A stretch of 23,342 nucleotides of DNA from an uncultured Verrucomicrobiota bacterium. GTDB lineage: Bacteria > Verrucomicrobiota > Kiritimatiellia > RFP12 > UBA1067. Shown piece after piece: positions 16,115 through 23,342 of this stretch. The position numbers and the translations under genes are program-made. Positions within the stretch are counted from its first letter, which is position 1. Each line of letters begins with the position of its first letter. Location: assembly GCA_946631345.1 (NCBI GenBank), contig CAMPAA010000018.1, positions 1 to 23,342 of the forward strand. The letters are read 5' to 3'. A model generated the notes under the pieces. It worked only from the letters and a program-made list of their open reading frames with translations, did not search any database and had not been told where the DNA came from.

Positions 16115-16118
16115 CAAC

Positions 16119-16161
16119 GCGGCGCGCGCGGCCTTTCAGGTCGCCGCGCCGTCGTGTTTTT
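16119..16161 (+). terminator. Terminator-like hairpin upstream of the glycosidase gene
   Basis: A G+C-rich stem pairs 16121-16126 with 16145-16150 and 16128-16133 with 16139-16144. It has one bulged C (16127), one G-U pair and a TTTCA loop. C16120-G16151 extends it. Five T residues (16157-16161) follow after a five-base gap. It could end an upstream transcript or attenuate the downstream genes. Confidence 0.5.
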
Positions 16162-16264
16162 CTCAGCACACCCGAACTAACGTCTGATGGCACAAGAAAG
16201 GAACAAGCAAAATGATGCGCCAAGCAAAGTTCCTCAGGACTAACAGAGTAAAAGTCATGCAAGG

Positions 16265-16349
16265 AAAGTCGTATGCGGGAAATCCGCACGTTCTGTTTGA
16301 CGAGGGGGATGCCGCGTTGTCAAAACCGAGGCGAGGGGTGCTACTCCAC
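16265..16349 (+). mobile_element. Decayed group II intron 3' end (domain V, probable domain VI)
   Basis: Bases 16265-16298 resemble group II intron domain V of the type with an A-A-A-G-C-C-G-T-A-T-G-C-G-G 5' strand and a GAAA loop. The GCGG/CCGC upper helix (16275-16278 with 16284-16287) is intact. In the lower helix six of eight positions still pair, two as wobbles. Positions 16270/16294 and 16272/16292 are mismatched, and the catalytic triad reads AGT (16267-16269) rather than AGC. Downstream, CTACTCCAC (16341-16349) matches the common intron 3' end CTACTCYAC, so 16299-16349 is probably a degenerate domain VI. No reverse transcriptase frame is nearby. It looks like an inactive fragment. The open frame of the next gene reads through it. 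Confidence 0.6.
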
Positions 16350-16373
16350 GTCAACGCAGGACGTAAGGCAATC

Positions 16374-18602
16374 GTGACAATCAAGGATGTAGTCGCACTG
16401 CTGACAGGTGTAGCGGCATGCTTCGTAGCCGTGGCGGCGCAGCCGACGGCGACTGTTTCAGACATCGCTCGTGCGGAGTTTGCGAAATACTATCGCGCTG
16501 CCACCGGGCGCGAAGTGCCGGAGGGTCTCGTGACCTTTGCCGTCGAGCCGTCGGTTTCGAAGAGCGGCAACGATGCCTACACGATCTGTTCTGATGGGAA
16601 CGGCGCGAAGATCACGGGTTCCAACGACCGCAGCGTCCTCTACGGCGTGTACGACCTGCTGGAGCGGCGCGCGGGATGCCGCTGGTTCTGGGACGGCGAC
16701 AGAGTGCCGAAACGGGAGAAGATCGACCTCGCCGGCCTTGACGTGCGCGAGGAGGCGCGCTTCGAGTACCGGGCTCTCCGCTACTTCGCGCACCGCGGCC
16801 TCACGCGCTTCCAGGCGGAGCACTGGGGTCCAGAGGACTGGAAGCGGGAGATCGACTGGATGCTCAAGCGCCGGCTCAACTGCTTCATGCCCCGCATCGG
16901 CATGGACGACACGTGGCAGAAGGCGTTCCCGGACATTGTACCGTATCCCGATCCGGCGGAGCCGTCGTATGGACACCTGCAGGAATACCAAAACCGCATT
17001 TCCGGCTGGGGACTCAGGTACCGCGGCGAGCTGCGCAAGCTCTTCACCGACTACGCCTTTGCGCGCGGTCTCATGATCCCCACCGACTTCGGCACCATGA
17101 CCCATTGGTATTCCCTGACGCCGGAGCCGTTTCTAGAGCGGAAGAACCCGCCGTTCCTGCCCCACTCCGACGGAGCGTACAGCGACCGCGACCGGGTCGG
17201 TCTCGTGTGGGACGTCTTCCAGGGCGAGTGGCTCGACGACTACTGGCATCTCACCGAGGCCTTCATCAATGCCGGCTACGGCAAGCCCGACCTCCTGCAC
17301 ACGATCGGACTCGGCGAGCGGATGTGCTTCAAAGACCGCGGAAAAAACCTGCAGATGAAGAAGGACGTGCTCGCGAAGATCACCGCGAAGGCGCTCTCCG
17401 CCCATCCGGACGCCAAGATCCTGTTGGCGGGATGGGATTTCTACTGCCGATGGATGCCCGAGGAGGTCCAGTCCCTCCTCCCGCAACTCGATCCGTCCAA
17501 CACCATCATCTGGGACTACGAGGCGGAAGCCACGCCCGGCATAGACGATTTCCAGCCCGATAGGTCCAACAACTTCACCAAGTGGGGCGTCGTAGGCAAG
17601 TTCCCCTACACGTTCGGCATCTTCCTCGCCTACGAGAACGGACTCGATCCGCGCGCCCGCTACGACCTGATCGAGGAGCGCGAGAAGATCGCCGCGGCAG
17701 ACCCGTTCTGCAAGGGCTACATCCTGTGGCCGGAGTCGAGTCACACCGATACGCTGCTGCTCAGGTACTTCACGGCGAACGCCTGGCGTCCGGGCCAGAC
17801 ACACGAGGCTCTGCTGCCGCAGTTTTGCCGCGACCGCTACGGCGCGGATGCCGCCGCGTTCGAGCGCATCTGGCGCGAGACGATTCCAATCTCCAACCTG
17901 ACCGGATGGGGAGGGAACTGGGGCTCGGACTTGCTCCGCTTTGGGCTCCAATACCGCCGCACGGACCGGCTCGCCGCAGACTGTGCGCTGTTGGAATCCG
18001 TTCCGCGCATCCTCAAGGAGCTGTCTGCCATTGAGCCGAAGGACGATTTCGCAAGACGGGATGTGGTCGACCTGGCCCGCACGGTGCTGGATCGTCGGAT
18101 AATTGCAGAGCGCACCCGGCTGCTGATGCGCCTTTCGGACTGGTGCGCGGGCAAGGTGTCCGCCGATGAACTGAAGCGCGACGCGGAGGACTACCATCGC
18201 TTAGTGCGTGCCGCCACCGAACTGCTGGCGCTCCATACCGACTACTCGATGTGCGAATCGCTGGACCGCCTGGCCGCAGTGCACAAGATCGCGGCGCCTG
18301 ATTTCGACAAGGTCCTCCTTGACAACGCCTCGTGCTCCTACTGCCGTTCGCACCAATACGAGGTGGCGGCGGGGTGGTATCTTCCGTTCGCCGGGGATGT
18401 TGTGCGGGAGATCGCCCGGAAGGTGGATGCCGGTGAAAGGACTGAACTGGGCGAATCGTTCATCGAGACGGCCCGCACGGCGCGCCAGCGCGAACTGGTG
18501 GAGAAGAGGATCTTCGCGTTTCGCCCAAATCTGCCGCGCACGCAGGCCGAATTCCGCCGGGTGCTGCGCGATGCGATTGCGGCGATGGAGACCAGTCCGT
18601 AA
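16374..18602 (+). CDS. Secreted GH89-like glycoside hydrolase (alpha-N-acetylglucosaminidase-like)
   Basis: The frame is open from ATG 16212, but I place the start at GTG 16374. It follows AAGG (16365-16368) and begins a proper signal peptide (V-V-A-L-L-T-G-V-A-A-C-F-V-A-V-A-A), whereas 16212-16373 holds a group II intron remnant. The 742 residues have an N-terminal GH20b-like domain (S-V-L-Y-G-V-Y-D-L-L-E-R-R-A-G-C-R-W-F), a TIM barrel with W-K-R-E-I-D-W-M-L and W-Q-K-A-F, and a helical C-terminal region. This is the layout of alpha-N-acetylglucosaminidase (GH89). Candidate catalytic acids are Glu315 (G-L-G-E-R-M) and Glu454 (W-P-E-S-S-H), placed like the two catalytic Glu of NAGLU. The family removes alpha-linked GlcNAc from mucin or heparan-type glycans. 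Distant relation to GH20/GH67/DUF4838 proteins is an alternative. Confidence 0.65.
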   Translation: MTIKDVVALLTGVAACFVAVAAQPTATVSDIARAEFAKYYRAATGREVPEGLVTFAVEPSVSKSGNDAYTICSDGNGAKITGSNDRSVLYGVYDLLERRAGCRWFWDGDRVPKREKIDLAGLDVREEARFEYRALRYFAHRGLTRFQAEHWGPEDWKREIDWMLKRRLNCFMPRIGMDDTWQKAFPDIVPYPDPAEPSYGHLQEYQNRISGWGLRYRGELRKLFTDYAFARGLMIPTDFGTMTHWYSLTPEPFLERKNPPFLPHSDGAYSDRDRVGLVWDVFQGEWLDDYWHLTEAFINAGYGKPDLLHTIGLGERMCFKDRGKNLQMKKDVLAKITAKALSAHPDAKILLAGWDFYCRWMPEEVQSLLPQLDPSNTIIWDYEAEATPGIDDFQPDRSNNFTKWGVVGKFPYTFGIFLAYENGLDPRARYDLIEEREKIAAADPFCKGYILWPESSHTDTLLLRYFTANAWRPGQTHEALLPQFCRDRYGADAAAFERIWRETIPISNLTGWGGNWGSDLLRFGLQYRRTDRLAADCALLESVPRILKELSAIEPKDDFARRDVVDLARTVLDRRIIAERTRLLMRLSDWCAGKVSADELKRDAEDYHRLVRAATELLALHTDYSMCESLDRLAAVHKIAAPDFDKVLLDNASCSYCRSHQYEVAAGWYLPFAGDVVREIARKVDAGERTELGESFIETARTARQRELVEKRIFAFRPNLPRTQAEFRRVLRDAIAAMETSP

Positions 18603-18649
18603 TTAGCAACATCAACTTGCAACGAAGAAAGAAGAAGGAGGGGTGCAAA

Positions 18650-21205
18650 ATGAAACTGAAGAAGATGAACAAGGGACGCGGCTTCCTGCGACTCGCGGCG
18701 GCGTTCATTTCATTCTTGATTTTCGGCTCTCGATCCGCCCACGCCCGTGTCGAACCGGGCGAGAACATCATCCTGAACGGCAGCCTCGACTGCGACGGGA
18801 CGCGGATCCCCGGCGGATGGGTGTGCTTCAACGACGACCCGGGCGAAATCTGCGCCGAACCATGGGGCTGTCTCGGCGACATGCCGAGCTTCGGCTTCGC
18901 CAACTCCTCCGGCAAGCCGAAGACCTTCGCCATCCGCCAGACGGGCCTCACCCTCGTGCCCGGCGCGAAGTACCGCATCTCGGCGAAGGTGCGCACGAAG
19001 AACTTCCGCTGCTCCAACTACGGAATCGCCGTGACGAGCGACGAATGGACGCGCGAGACGGGGCTCAAGGGCTTCAAGCCCGACCAGGACTGGACATCCC
19101 AGTCTGTCGAGGTGACGATGATCGACTCGCGCCAGAAGAGCAACTACATGTTCGTCTTCTACGCCAGCAAGTACACCGGAACGATTGAGATCGCCGACGT
19201 CAAGTTCGAGGCGGTGAGCCCGGCGGCGCTTGAGGGCTCGCTCGCCATCTCCAACTCGGGCGACACGCGCCTCCCGCGTCTCGTGCCGGTCCGTCCGCTC
19301 CTAGCGCGCATTCCCCGCGATTGTCGCGAAATCGCCTTCCGCTTCTACGGACGCCTCCCTGACAAAGGCACGGCATCCGACTTTGACGTGGTGTTGTCGG
19401 CATCCAACGCGCTCACCCGCACCGCGCTCTCGGCGAACGAGACGCTCGTTTCCCTGCCGGACGGCGCGGAAAGCGGGAGGATGGAAGTGCGGTTGGTGCG
19501 GCGTACCGACAACAAGGAGATACTGAAGGACGAATACCGTTTCTCCGTGGTGGACGCGCCTCCGGCGACGTATCCCGTCGGGCGGCGGCTCAACAATCTG
19601 GTTGTCGAACTCGTCGCCGAGGACGTTCCATCCGACGACGCATCGTTTGAATTCACCCTTGCCGGCGAATCATGGGTGTTCGTTGCGCTGCAAAAGGCGG
19701 GATCGGCGGTTGAAATCGACGGCGAGGAAATTATCGGTTCCCATTCGCCCGGAGGCGAGACTTTCCGCCGTGTTGCGGAGGGCCGCCACGTTTTGCGTGC
19801 GCGCGGCGGGAAGGACGGAAGAATCCTCGTCAGGAAAATCGCGGAGATATTCAACTACACGTCGTTCGTAAACAGTTTCGTCGCCGAGAACGGCCCCTAC
19901 GGCTGGTCGTTCTGCGAGAAATACGTCTTCCCCGCGACGACCACCCAGAACGGAGGCGAGATCAAGGCGGACGAGGCTGCGGCCTACCGCCGCCGCGGCG
20001 GTAAATGGTTCGCGAGCATCGGCGTGTCGTCGGCCACCAATGCGGCCGAAGTACTCCGCCGCCTGCGCGTCTCGCCGATCCTGCGCAGCGAGCAATTCGA
20101 CGGGCTCACATGCGACGAGGAGTTCTTCGACAAGCCCGACAAACTGGCGGACTTCGCGGCCGGGCTCAAGGCGTTCAACGCCGGGTACGAGGGCGACAAG
20201 CTCGTGTACACGTGGGTCAACGCCAAACCCTCCTCGCCCGGCGTGGACCAGGAGTTTCTCTCCGCTTGCGCGAACGCCTCGCGCGGCCGCGGACGGATCC
20301 TCTGCGAGACGTACTGCATGACGAGGGCGACAGAGGCCGGGGCCAAGGCGCATTTCGACGACCGCATAGCCGGCACGATGCGCAAGGTCGCGGCGATCTA
20401 CCCCGAAGCGTACAAGTCCACCGGGATCATCCTCGGCAACTACACCCAGATTCCGGTACTCTCCGTCTGGCACCACCCTGAAGTCGACTACAAGTACTTC
20501 CTCGATCTCCAGTTCAACCTCATCGCCAACGACCCGATATTCCGGGACATGCCGATAACCGGCGTCTGGGGCAGCTACTACGCCGACCGCGAGATCCACC
20601 GCTGGACGATGGCGCTCCTCAGGCACTACTGCGTGGAAGGTCGCACGGACATGCTGTCGGAGAAGTTCGGTTTCCGCTACCTGCCCGGGCACGTTGCGAA
20701 CAATGACTTCGTGGACGGGCTCGCGGGCTGGACGGCGACCGGGGAGGTCCGCACGGACAAGGCGGGAGATCTCGCGTATCCCGTGGAGGGGCGCCGCTCC
20801 CACGCCGTCGGCCAGGGCGACACTTATGCGTATCTCGTGAAAAAGCCCGGCGAAACCGCCTCGGTCGCACAGACGGTAAAAGGACTCGTTCCGGGGCGTC
20901 AGTACTGCCTGCGGATTTGCCTTTTCGACGCAAAGGATCTCCGTGCCAGGCGCGCGGCGCCGCGGCGGATCGAGCTGGACGTCGCGCTCGGCGCGTCAGC
21001 CCGCATCGACACGGACCTTTCGTGGCGGCATGTCGCGAAGCCGCGCAAGCGCAGTCCGCGCGCGGGCGCGTTCGTCAACTACGAGCAGATCGTGTTCCGT
21101 GCGACCGCGCCGGAGGTCGAGCTGCGCGTCTCGAACGATGCCGCGCCCGACGGCAGCGAGCTCGGCGTCAACTACGTCTCGCTCTGCCCGTTCTTTCCGG
21201 AATAG
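18650..21205 (+). CDS. Large secreted protein of unknown function with terminal jelly-roll domains
   Basis: I do not recognise a characterised family. The 851 residues start at ATG 18650, eight nt after AAGGAGG (18635-18641), with a signal peptide ending near S-A-H-A (about residue 32). Residues about 38-185 look like a CBM4/9-type jelly roll (N-I-I-L-N-G-S-L-D, G-G-W-V, Y-R-I-S-A-K-V). A similar module (N-N-D-F-V-D-G-L-A-G-W) begins near 684. Between them are beta-rich stretches and then an alpha/beta region that may be a TIM barrel, with an acidic cluster C488-D-E-E-F-F-D and V-Y-T-W-V-N-A-K. A glycosidase activity is possible but unproven. It lies 47 nt after the GH89-like gene and 35 nt before the discoidin-like gene, so the three probably form an operon. 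Confidence 0.75.
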   Translation: MKLKKMNKGRGFLRLAAAFISFLIFGSRSAHARVEPGENIILNGSLDCDGTRIPGGWVCFNDDPGEICAEPWGCLGDMPSFGFANSSGKPKTFAIRQTGLTLVPGAKYRISAKVRTKNFRCSNYGIAVTSDEWTRETGLKGFKPDQDWTSQSVEVTMIDSRQKSNYMFVFYASKYTGTIEIADVKFEAVSPAALEGSLAISNSGDTRLPRLVPVRPLLARIPRDCREIAFRFYGRLPDKGTASDFDVVLSASNALTRTALSANETLVSLPDGAESGRMEVRLVRRTDNKEILKDEYRFSVVDAPPATYPVGRRLNNLVVELVAEDVPSDDASFEFTLAGESWVFVALQKAGSAVEIDGEEIIGSHSPGGETFRRVAEGRHVLRARGGKDGRILVRKIAEIFNYTSFVNSFVAENGPYGWSFCEKYVFPATTTQNGGEIKADEAAAYRRRGGKWFASIGVSSATNAAEVLRRLRVSPILRSEQFDGLTCDEEFFDKPDKLADFAAGLKAFNAGYEGDKLVYTWVNAKPSSPGVDQEFLSACANASRGRGRILCETYCMTRATEAGAKAHFDDRIAGTMRKVAAIYPEAYKSTGIILGNYTQIPVLSVWHHPEVDYKYFLDLQFNLIANDPIFRDMPITGVWGSYYADREIHRWTMALLRHYCVEGRTDMLSEKFGFRYLPGHVANNDFVDGLAGWTATGEVRTDKAGDLAYPVEGRRSHAVGQGDTYAYLVKKPGETASVAQTVKGLVPGRQYCLRICLFDAKDLRARRAAPRRIELDVALGASARIDTDLSWRHVAKPRKRSPRAGAFVNYEQIVFRATAPEVELRVSNDAAPDGSELGVNYVSLCPFFPE

Positions 21206-21240
21206 CCGATTATTCACACGCTAAAACCAGGAGATAAATC

Positions 21241-22806
21241 ATGAATACACGCAAAAATGCTACAGGAACAGTCGCGCTGCTGATGGCGTTCATGGCTGCG
21301 GCCTGCAACGCTGCAGACATCAACGCGCAGCAGGTCCCCTACAAGTGGTTCCGCCTGTCGATTGCCGCCACGAAAAGCGGCAAGGCAACTGTCCGGATCC
21401 GCCAGATCGGTCTCTACGACGCCGATGGAATCCGCCAGAACGGAACTCTTCAGGCGATCGACGGCTGCAACGCCATCAATTCAACGAATCTTCTGTCCAA
21501 TCTGGCTGTTCCAGGTCCCGGACAGGTCAATTACGACAAGTCGATGGAGGGAATGTATATCGCGGTGGGAAACCAGACGGGATCAAATGCGAGTGACGGT
21601 CTTGAGGCGAGTTTCAACGAGAATTATTACCAGTCATCCCCGTCCTGGCACGTTTCGCTTCTGAAACGAAGCGGAGAATCGTATGAGATTGTCAGCGCCA
21701 ATCCGGGCAACCCCCAGACGTGGATACGCATTGTCATGCATCTCCCCGCGAGCGCAAATCCCATCTGCCGATTCGACATCCAGAGACACATGAACTACGG
21801 TATTGATTCAGTCACGCGGATGAGGATGGAAGGTTCGCTTGACGGCGAGAACTGGGACATTCTCTGGAGCAACATCGACGTTTACACGTCGGCCGAAATT
21901 GTGTATTCAGGAGGCTCCTTCAACCTTTGGATGTCGGATAACTCGACTGGCTCCAGCAACAAGACGCGTCCGTCGGGTACCGGCTACGAACTGTCGTCCT
22001 CCACTGGCGTCGCCAAGCGGTACTTCTCGTGGTTCAGGATGTCGTTCGCGAAACTCGGCAATTCTCCATCGCCCGAAAGCTACACGCTCGCCATCCGCCA
22101 GATCGGGCTCTTCGACCGGGACGGCATCCGCCAGAACAGCCACCTCCGGGCTCTTCTGGGCCCGAGTCCTACCGTGGCCAGGCATAACGCCTACATCGCC
22201 GGCGAGATCGGCGTCGGCGAAGTAGGCTATGATCCGTCGGCGAGCGGGAAGATGGTTGAAATACCCGTCGCCGACGGTTGCGGTGCGGAGGAGTTCCAGG
22301 CGTCGTTCGTCGATATCTTCAAAACGACTTCCATCACCAGCAGCGTGTGGCGGATGTTCTGGTACGACTCCAATGGCGTCGGGTGTCCGCCCGATCCCGC
22401 CGACAGGTCAACGTGGATTCCGCTGGTGATGCACCTTCGAGAACCGGTCGAAATCACTCACTTCGACATTCAGGGCTTCAGCCGCGGCGACGCCACGACC
22501 CGTGCCACCTGGCCGAGCCGGATCCTGCTTGAGGGTTCGTGCGACGGCAGGAACTGGTGGACGGTATTCAACAACGCGACCACCGGAGACGAATTCGACT
22601 ACTCCTCGCGCGGCGGCAGCGAATACGACGCAGCGAAGCACAACATGAGCAACATGTGGCTTTCGGATGGCTGCACGGCGATTGGCCGGGATGTCAAGCC
22701 GAACGTCGATCCAAACGCGCACCAGCGCCGCATCTATGGCGAAGGCTGGTCGCTCGCCCGCACCGAACTCGGTCCCAAGAAGGGTCTCGTGGTTCTGTTC
22801 CACTAA
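21241..22806 (+). CDS. Secreted tandem discoidin-like (F5/8 type C-like) protein
   Basis: The 521-residue protein has a signal peptide (A-L-L-M-A-F-M-A-A-A-C-N-A, cleavage near residue 24) and then two copies of a domain of about 227 residues. The first starts near residue 34 (Y-K-W-F-R-L-S), the second near 261 (F-S-W-F-R-M-S). Both contain I-R-Q-I-G-L-[YF]-D followed by D-G-I-R-Q-N, and later a G-S-x-D-G-x-N-W stretch typical of discoidin-type carbohydrate-binding folds. The C terminus (K-K-G-L-V-V-L-F-H) has no obvious anchor. AGGAG (21229-21233) lies seven nt before the ATG. No catalytic domain is seen; binding to a glycan or cell surface is the likely job, inferred from the fold and from the neighbouring glycosidase. 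Confidence 0.7.
   Translation: MNTRKNATGTVALLMAFMAAACNAADINAQQVPYKWFRLSIAATKSGKATVRIRQIGLYDADGIRQNGTLQAIDGCNAINSTNLLSNLAVPGPGQVNYDKSMEGMYIAVGNQTGSNASDGLEASFNENYYQSSPSWHVSLLKRSGESYEIVSANPGNPQTWIRIVMHLPASANPICRFDIQRHMNYGIDSVTRMRMEGSLDGENWDILWSNIDVYTSAEIVYSGGSFNLWMSDNSTGSSNKTRPSGTGYELSSSTGVAKRYFSWFRMSFAKLGNSPSPESYTLAIRQIGLFDRDGIRQNSHLRALLGPSPTVARHNAYIAGEIGVGEVGYDPSASGKMVEIPVADGCGAEEFQASFVDIFKTTSITSSVWRMFWYDSNGVGCPPDPADRSTWIPLVMHLREPVEITHFDIQGFSRGDATTRATWPSRILLEGSCDGRNWWTVFNNATTGDEFDYSSRGGSEYDAAKHNMSNMWLSDGCTAIGRDVKPNVDPNAHQRRIYGEGWSLARTELGPKKGLVVLFH
21340..22710 (+). repeat. Tandem duplicated domain within the discoidin-like gene
   Basis: Two coding units of about 680 nt begin at 21340 and 22021. 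The I-R-Q-I-G-L...D-G-I-R-Q-N segment is clearly alike at the DNA level (ATCCGCCAGATCGG shared), while most of the rest has diverged. This indicates an old internal duplication. The right boundary is approximate. Confidence 0.7.
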
Positions 22807-22947
22807 ACCTAAATCTGCTAAAGCGACGGCTCGGCAAACCGGAAGGAGAGGACAAAGCCGTTGTCGTGGTGGTTCAAGGCATGAGCGGAGAGGCGGCGCG
22901 ATGATGCGCCTTCGCAGAGCTTTGGCGCCACAAGTGCGCAGGGCGGA
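22807..22947. other. Intergenic region between convergent genes
   Basis: The only structure seen is a 5-bp stem GGCGC/GCGCC (22895-22899 with 22906-22910) without a T run. No gene or clear terminator was found. Confidence 0.6.
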
Positions 22948-23342
22948 TCACAGCTTGGCGAGAATGTCGGGTATGTTGGACTTGTCGAGGGATGAGAACG
23001 CGAAGCACTTCTTGCCGAGGTGGTTGAGGGATGCGCCTACGTGAATCAAGGTCGTTTTGTCGATGATGAGGAAGCGGTCGTGGAACCTGTCGGAGACCTT
23101 GACCGTGAGCGAGTTGGCGTACTGCGCGTTGAACTGCGCAACGTCGACGGCATGAAGCATCTTGTTCCGTGAATTCTTCACCACGACGACCGGCACGCCC
23201 TTACGCTTCTGCGCGATGAGCGGCAGAACGCTGTCGGCGAAGTACGGGTCAATGATGATCAGCTCCCTCTTCGCCATGCGCACGAACTTCTTCATCTGCT
23301 CGAACGCGTCGTATATCTGCCCGTCGTAGAACACCTTCTGCG
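22948..23342 (-). CDS. ORF6N-type protein, C-terminal PLD-like part (5' partial)
   Basis: The gene runs leftward and its 5' part lies beyond the right edge. The frame stays open to the edge with Q-K-V-F-Y-D-G-Q-I-Y-D-A, so the GTG at 23334 is not the true start. The roughly 130 residues seen match the C-terminal region of ORF6N-domain proteins, whose N-terminal part binds DNA in phage and mobile-element regulators. The segment S-D-R-F-H-D-R-F-L-I-I-D fits the phospholipase D-type H-x-K-x4-D motif with Arg in place of Lys, followed by G-A-S-L-N-H-L-G-K-K-C-F-A-F-S. Whether it is an active nuclease cannot be told. It is the only - strand gene and may mark the edge of an accessory segment. Confidence 0.75.
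   Translation of the reverse strand, partial: QKVFYDGQIYDAFEQMKKFVRMAKRELIIIDPYFADSVLPLIAQKRKGVPVVVVKNSRNKMLHAVDVAQFNAQYANSLTVKVSDRFHDRFLIIDKTTLIHVGASLNHLGKKCFAFSSLDKSNIPDILAKL

Larger units (their letters stand above)
15521..16118. other. Gene-poor intergenic region after ispE
   Basis: This stretch is richer in A+T than the flanking genes. Its longest + frame (15585-15974) has no recognisable motif, no good ribosome site and no signal peptide, so I do not call a gene. A 6-bp stem, TGTGCT/AGCACA (15597-15602 and 15618-15623), and a small hairpin ATGCC/GGCAT (15760-15773) are present but lack a following T run. A possible promoter, a palindrome, a 12-G run and an inverted repeat in its right half are listed separately. 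Confidence 0.6.

Noticed and set aside
16212..16373. Taking ATG 16212 as the start of the glycosidase
   Set aside because: It has a fair ribosome site (AAAGGAA), but the encoded 54 residues do not resemble a signal peptide and cover the intron remnant. GTG 16374 gives a proper signal peptide. Left as an alternative.
16374..22806. A codon-use shift in the secreted-protein cluster (ATA isoleucine seems rarer than in the leu operon)
   Set aside because: This is an impression from reading, not a count over all genes; it is too weak to claim transfer.

Overview
The window is about 23 kb of G+C-rich bacterial DNA. Apart from one partial gene at the right edge, every gene lies on the + strand. The gene content suggests an anaerobe of the PVC group, most likely Kiritimatiellota or a relative. 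The grounds are rubredoxin plus rubrerythrin, bacterial glycerol-1-phosphate dehydrogenase, a secreted FAD-dependent oxidoreductase with a golvesin-like tail, and large secreted proteins with carbohydrate-binding or discoidin-like domains. The lineage is an inference from protein types; no rRNA marker is present.

Region 1 (1-1064) is the 3' part of a membrane acyltransferase gene. Region 2 (1187-5752) is a complete leucine operon, leuA-leuC-leuD-leuB, with 1-nt gaps or ATGA overlaps. Its leader encodes a short peptide with four Leu codons in six, followed by two mutually exclusive RNA pairings: a terminator stem and a well-matched antiterminator. This is a textbook-type attenuator.

Region 3 (5733-10480) holds ribF, three genes of a Bat (aerotolerance-type) cluster and larB. 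Each of these three transcription blocks has a TATAAT box preceded by TGG or TGC. In each case an ATG lies 8-9 nt after the box, which predicts leaderless transcripts. Region 4 (10477-15520) is probably one operon: a short 45-residue rubredoxin, rubrerythrin, glycerol-1-phosphate dehydrogenase, the secreted FAD oxidoreductase and a C-terminally short ispE.

Region 5 (15521-16373) is an 850-base stretch without a convincing gene. It holds a perfect 20-bp palindrome, adjacent hairpins, a 12-G run, a terminator-like stem and a decayed group II intron 3' end (domain V, probably VI). That remnant is read through by the open frame of the next gene. Region 6 (16374-22806) is a run of three secreted proteins: a GH89-like glycosidase, an 851-residue protein of unknown function with a jelly-roll-like domain at each end, and a tandem discoidin-like protein. 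Together with the FAD oxidoreductase they suggest glycan (possibly mucin or GlcNAc-containing) breakdown. The right edge holds, on the - strand, the C-terminal PLD-like part of an ORF6N-type protein.

No tRNA, rRNA, CRISPR array or intact insertion sequence was seen.
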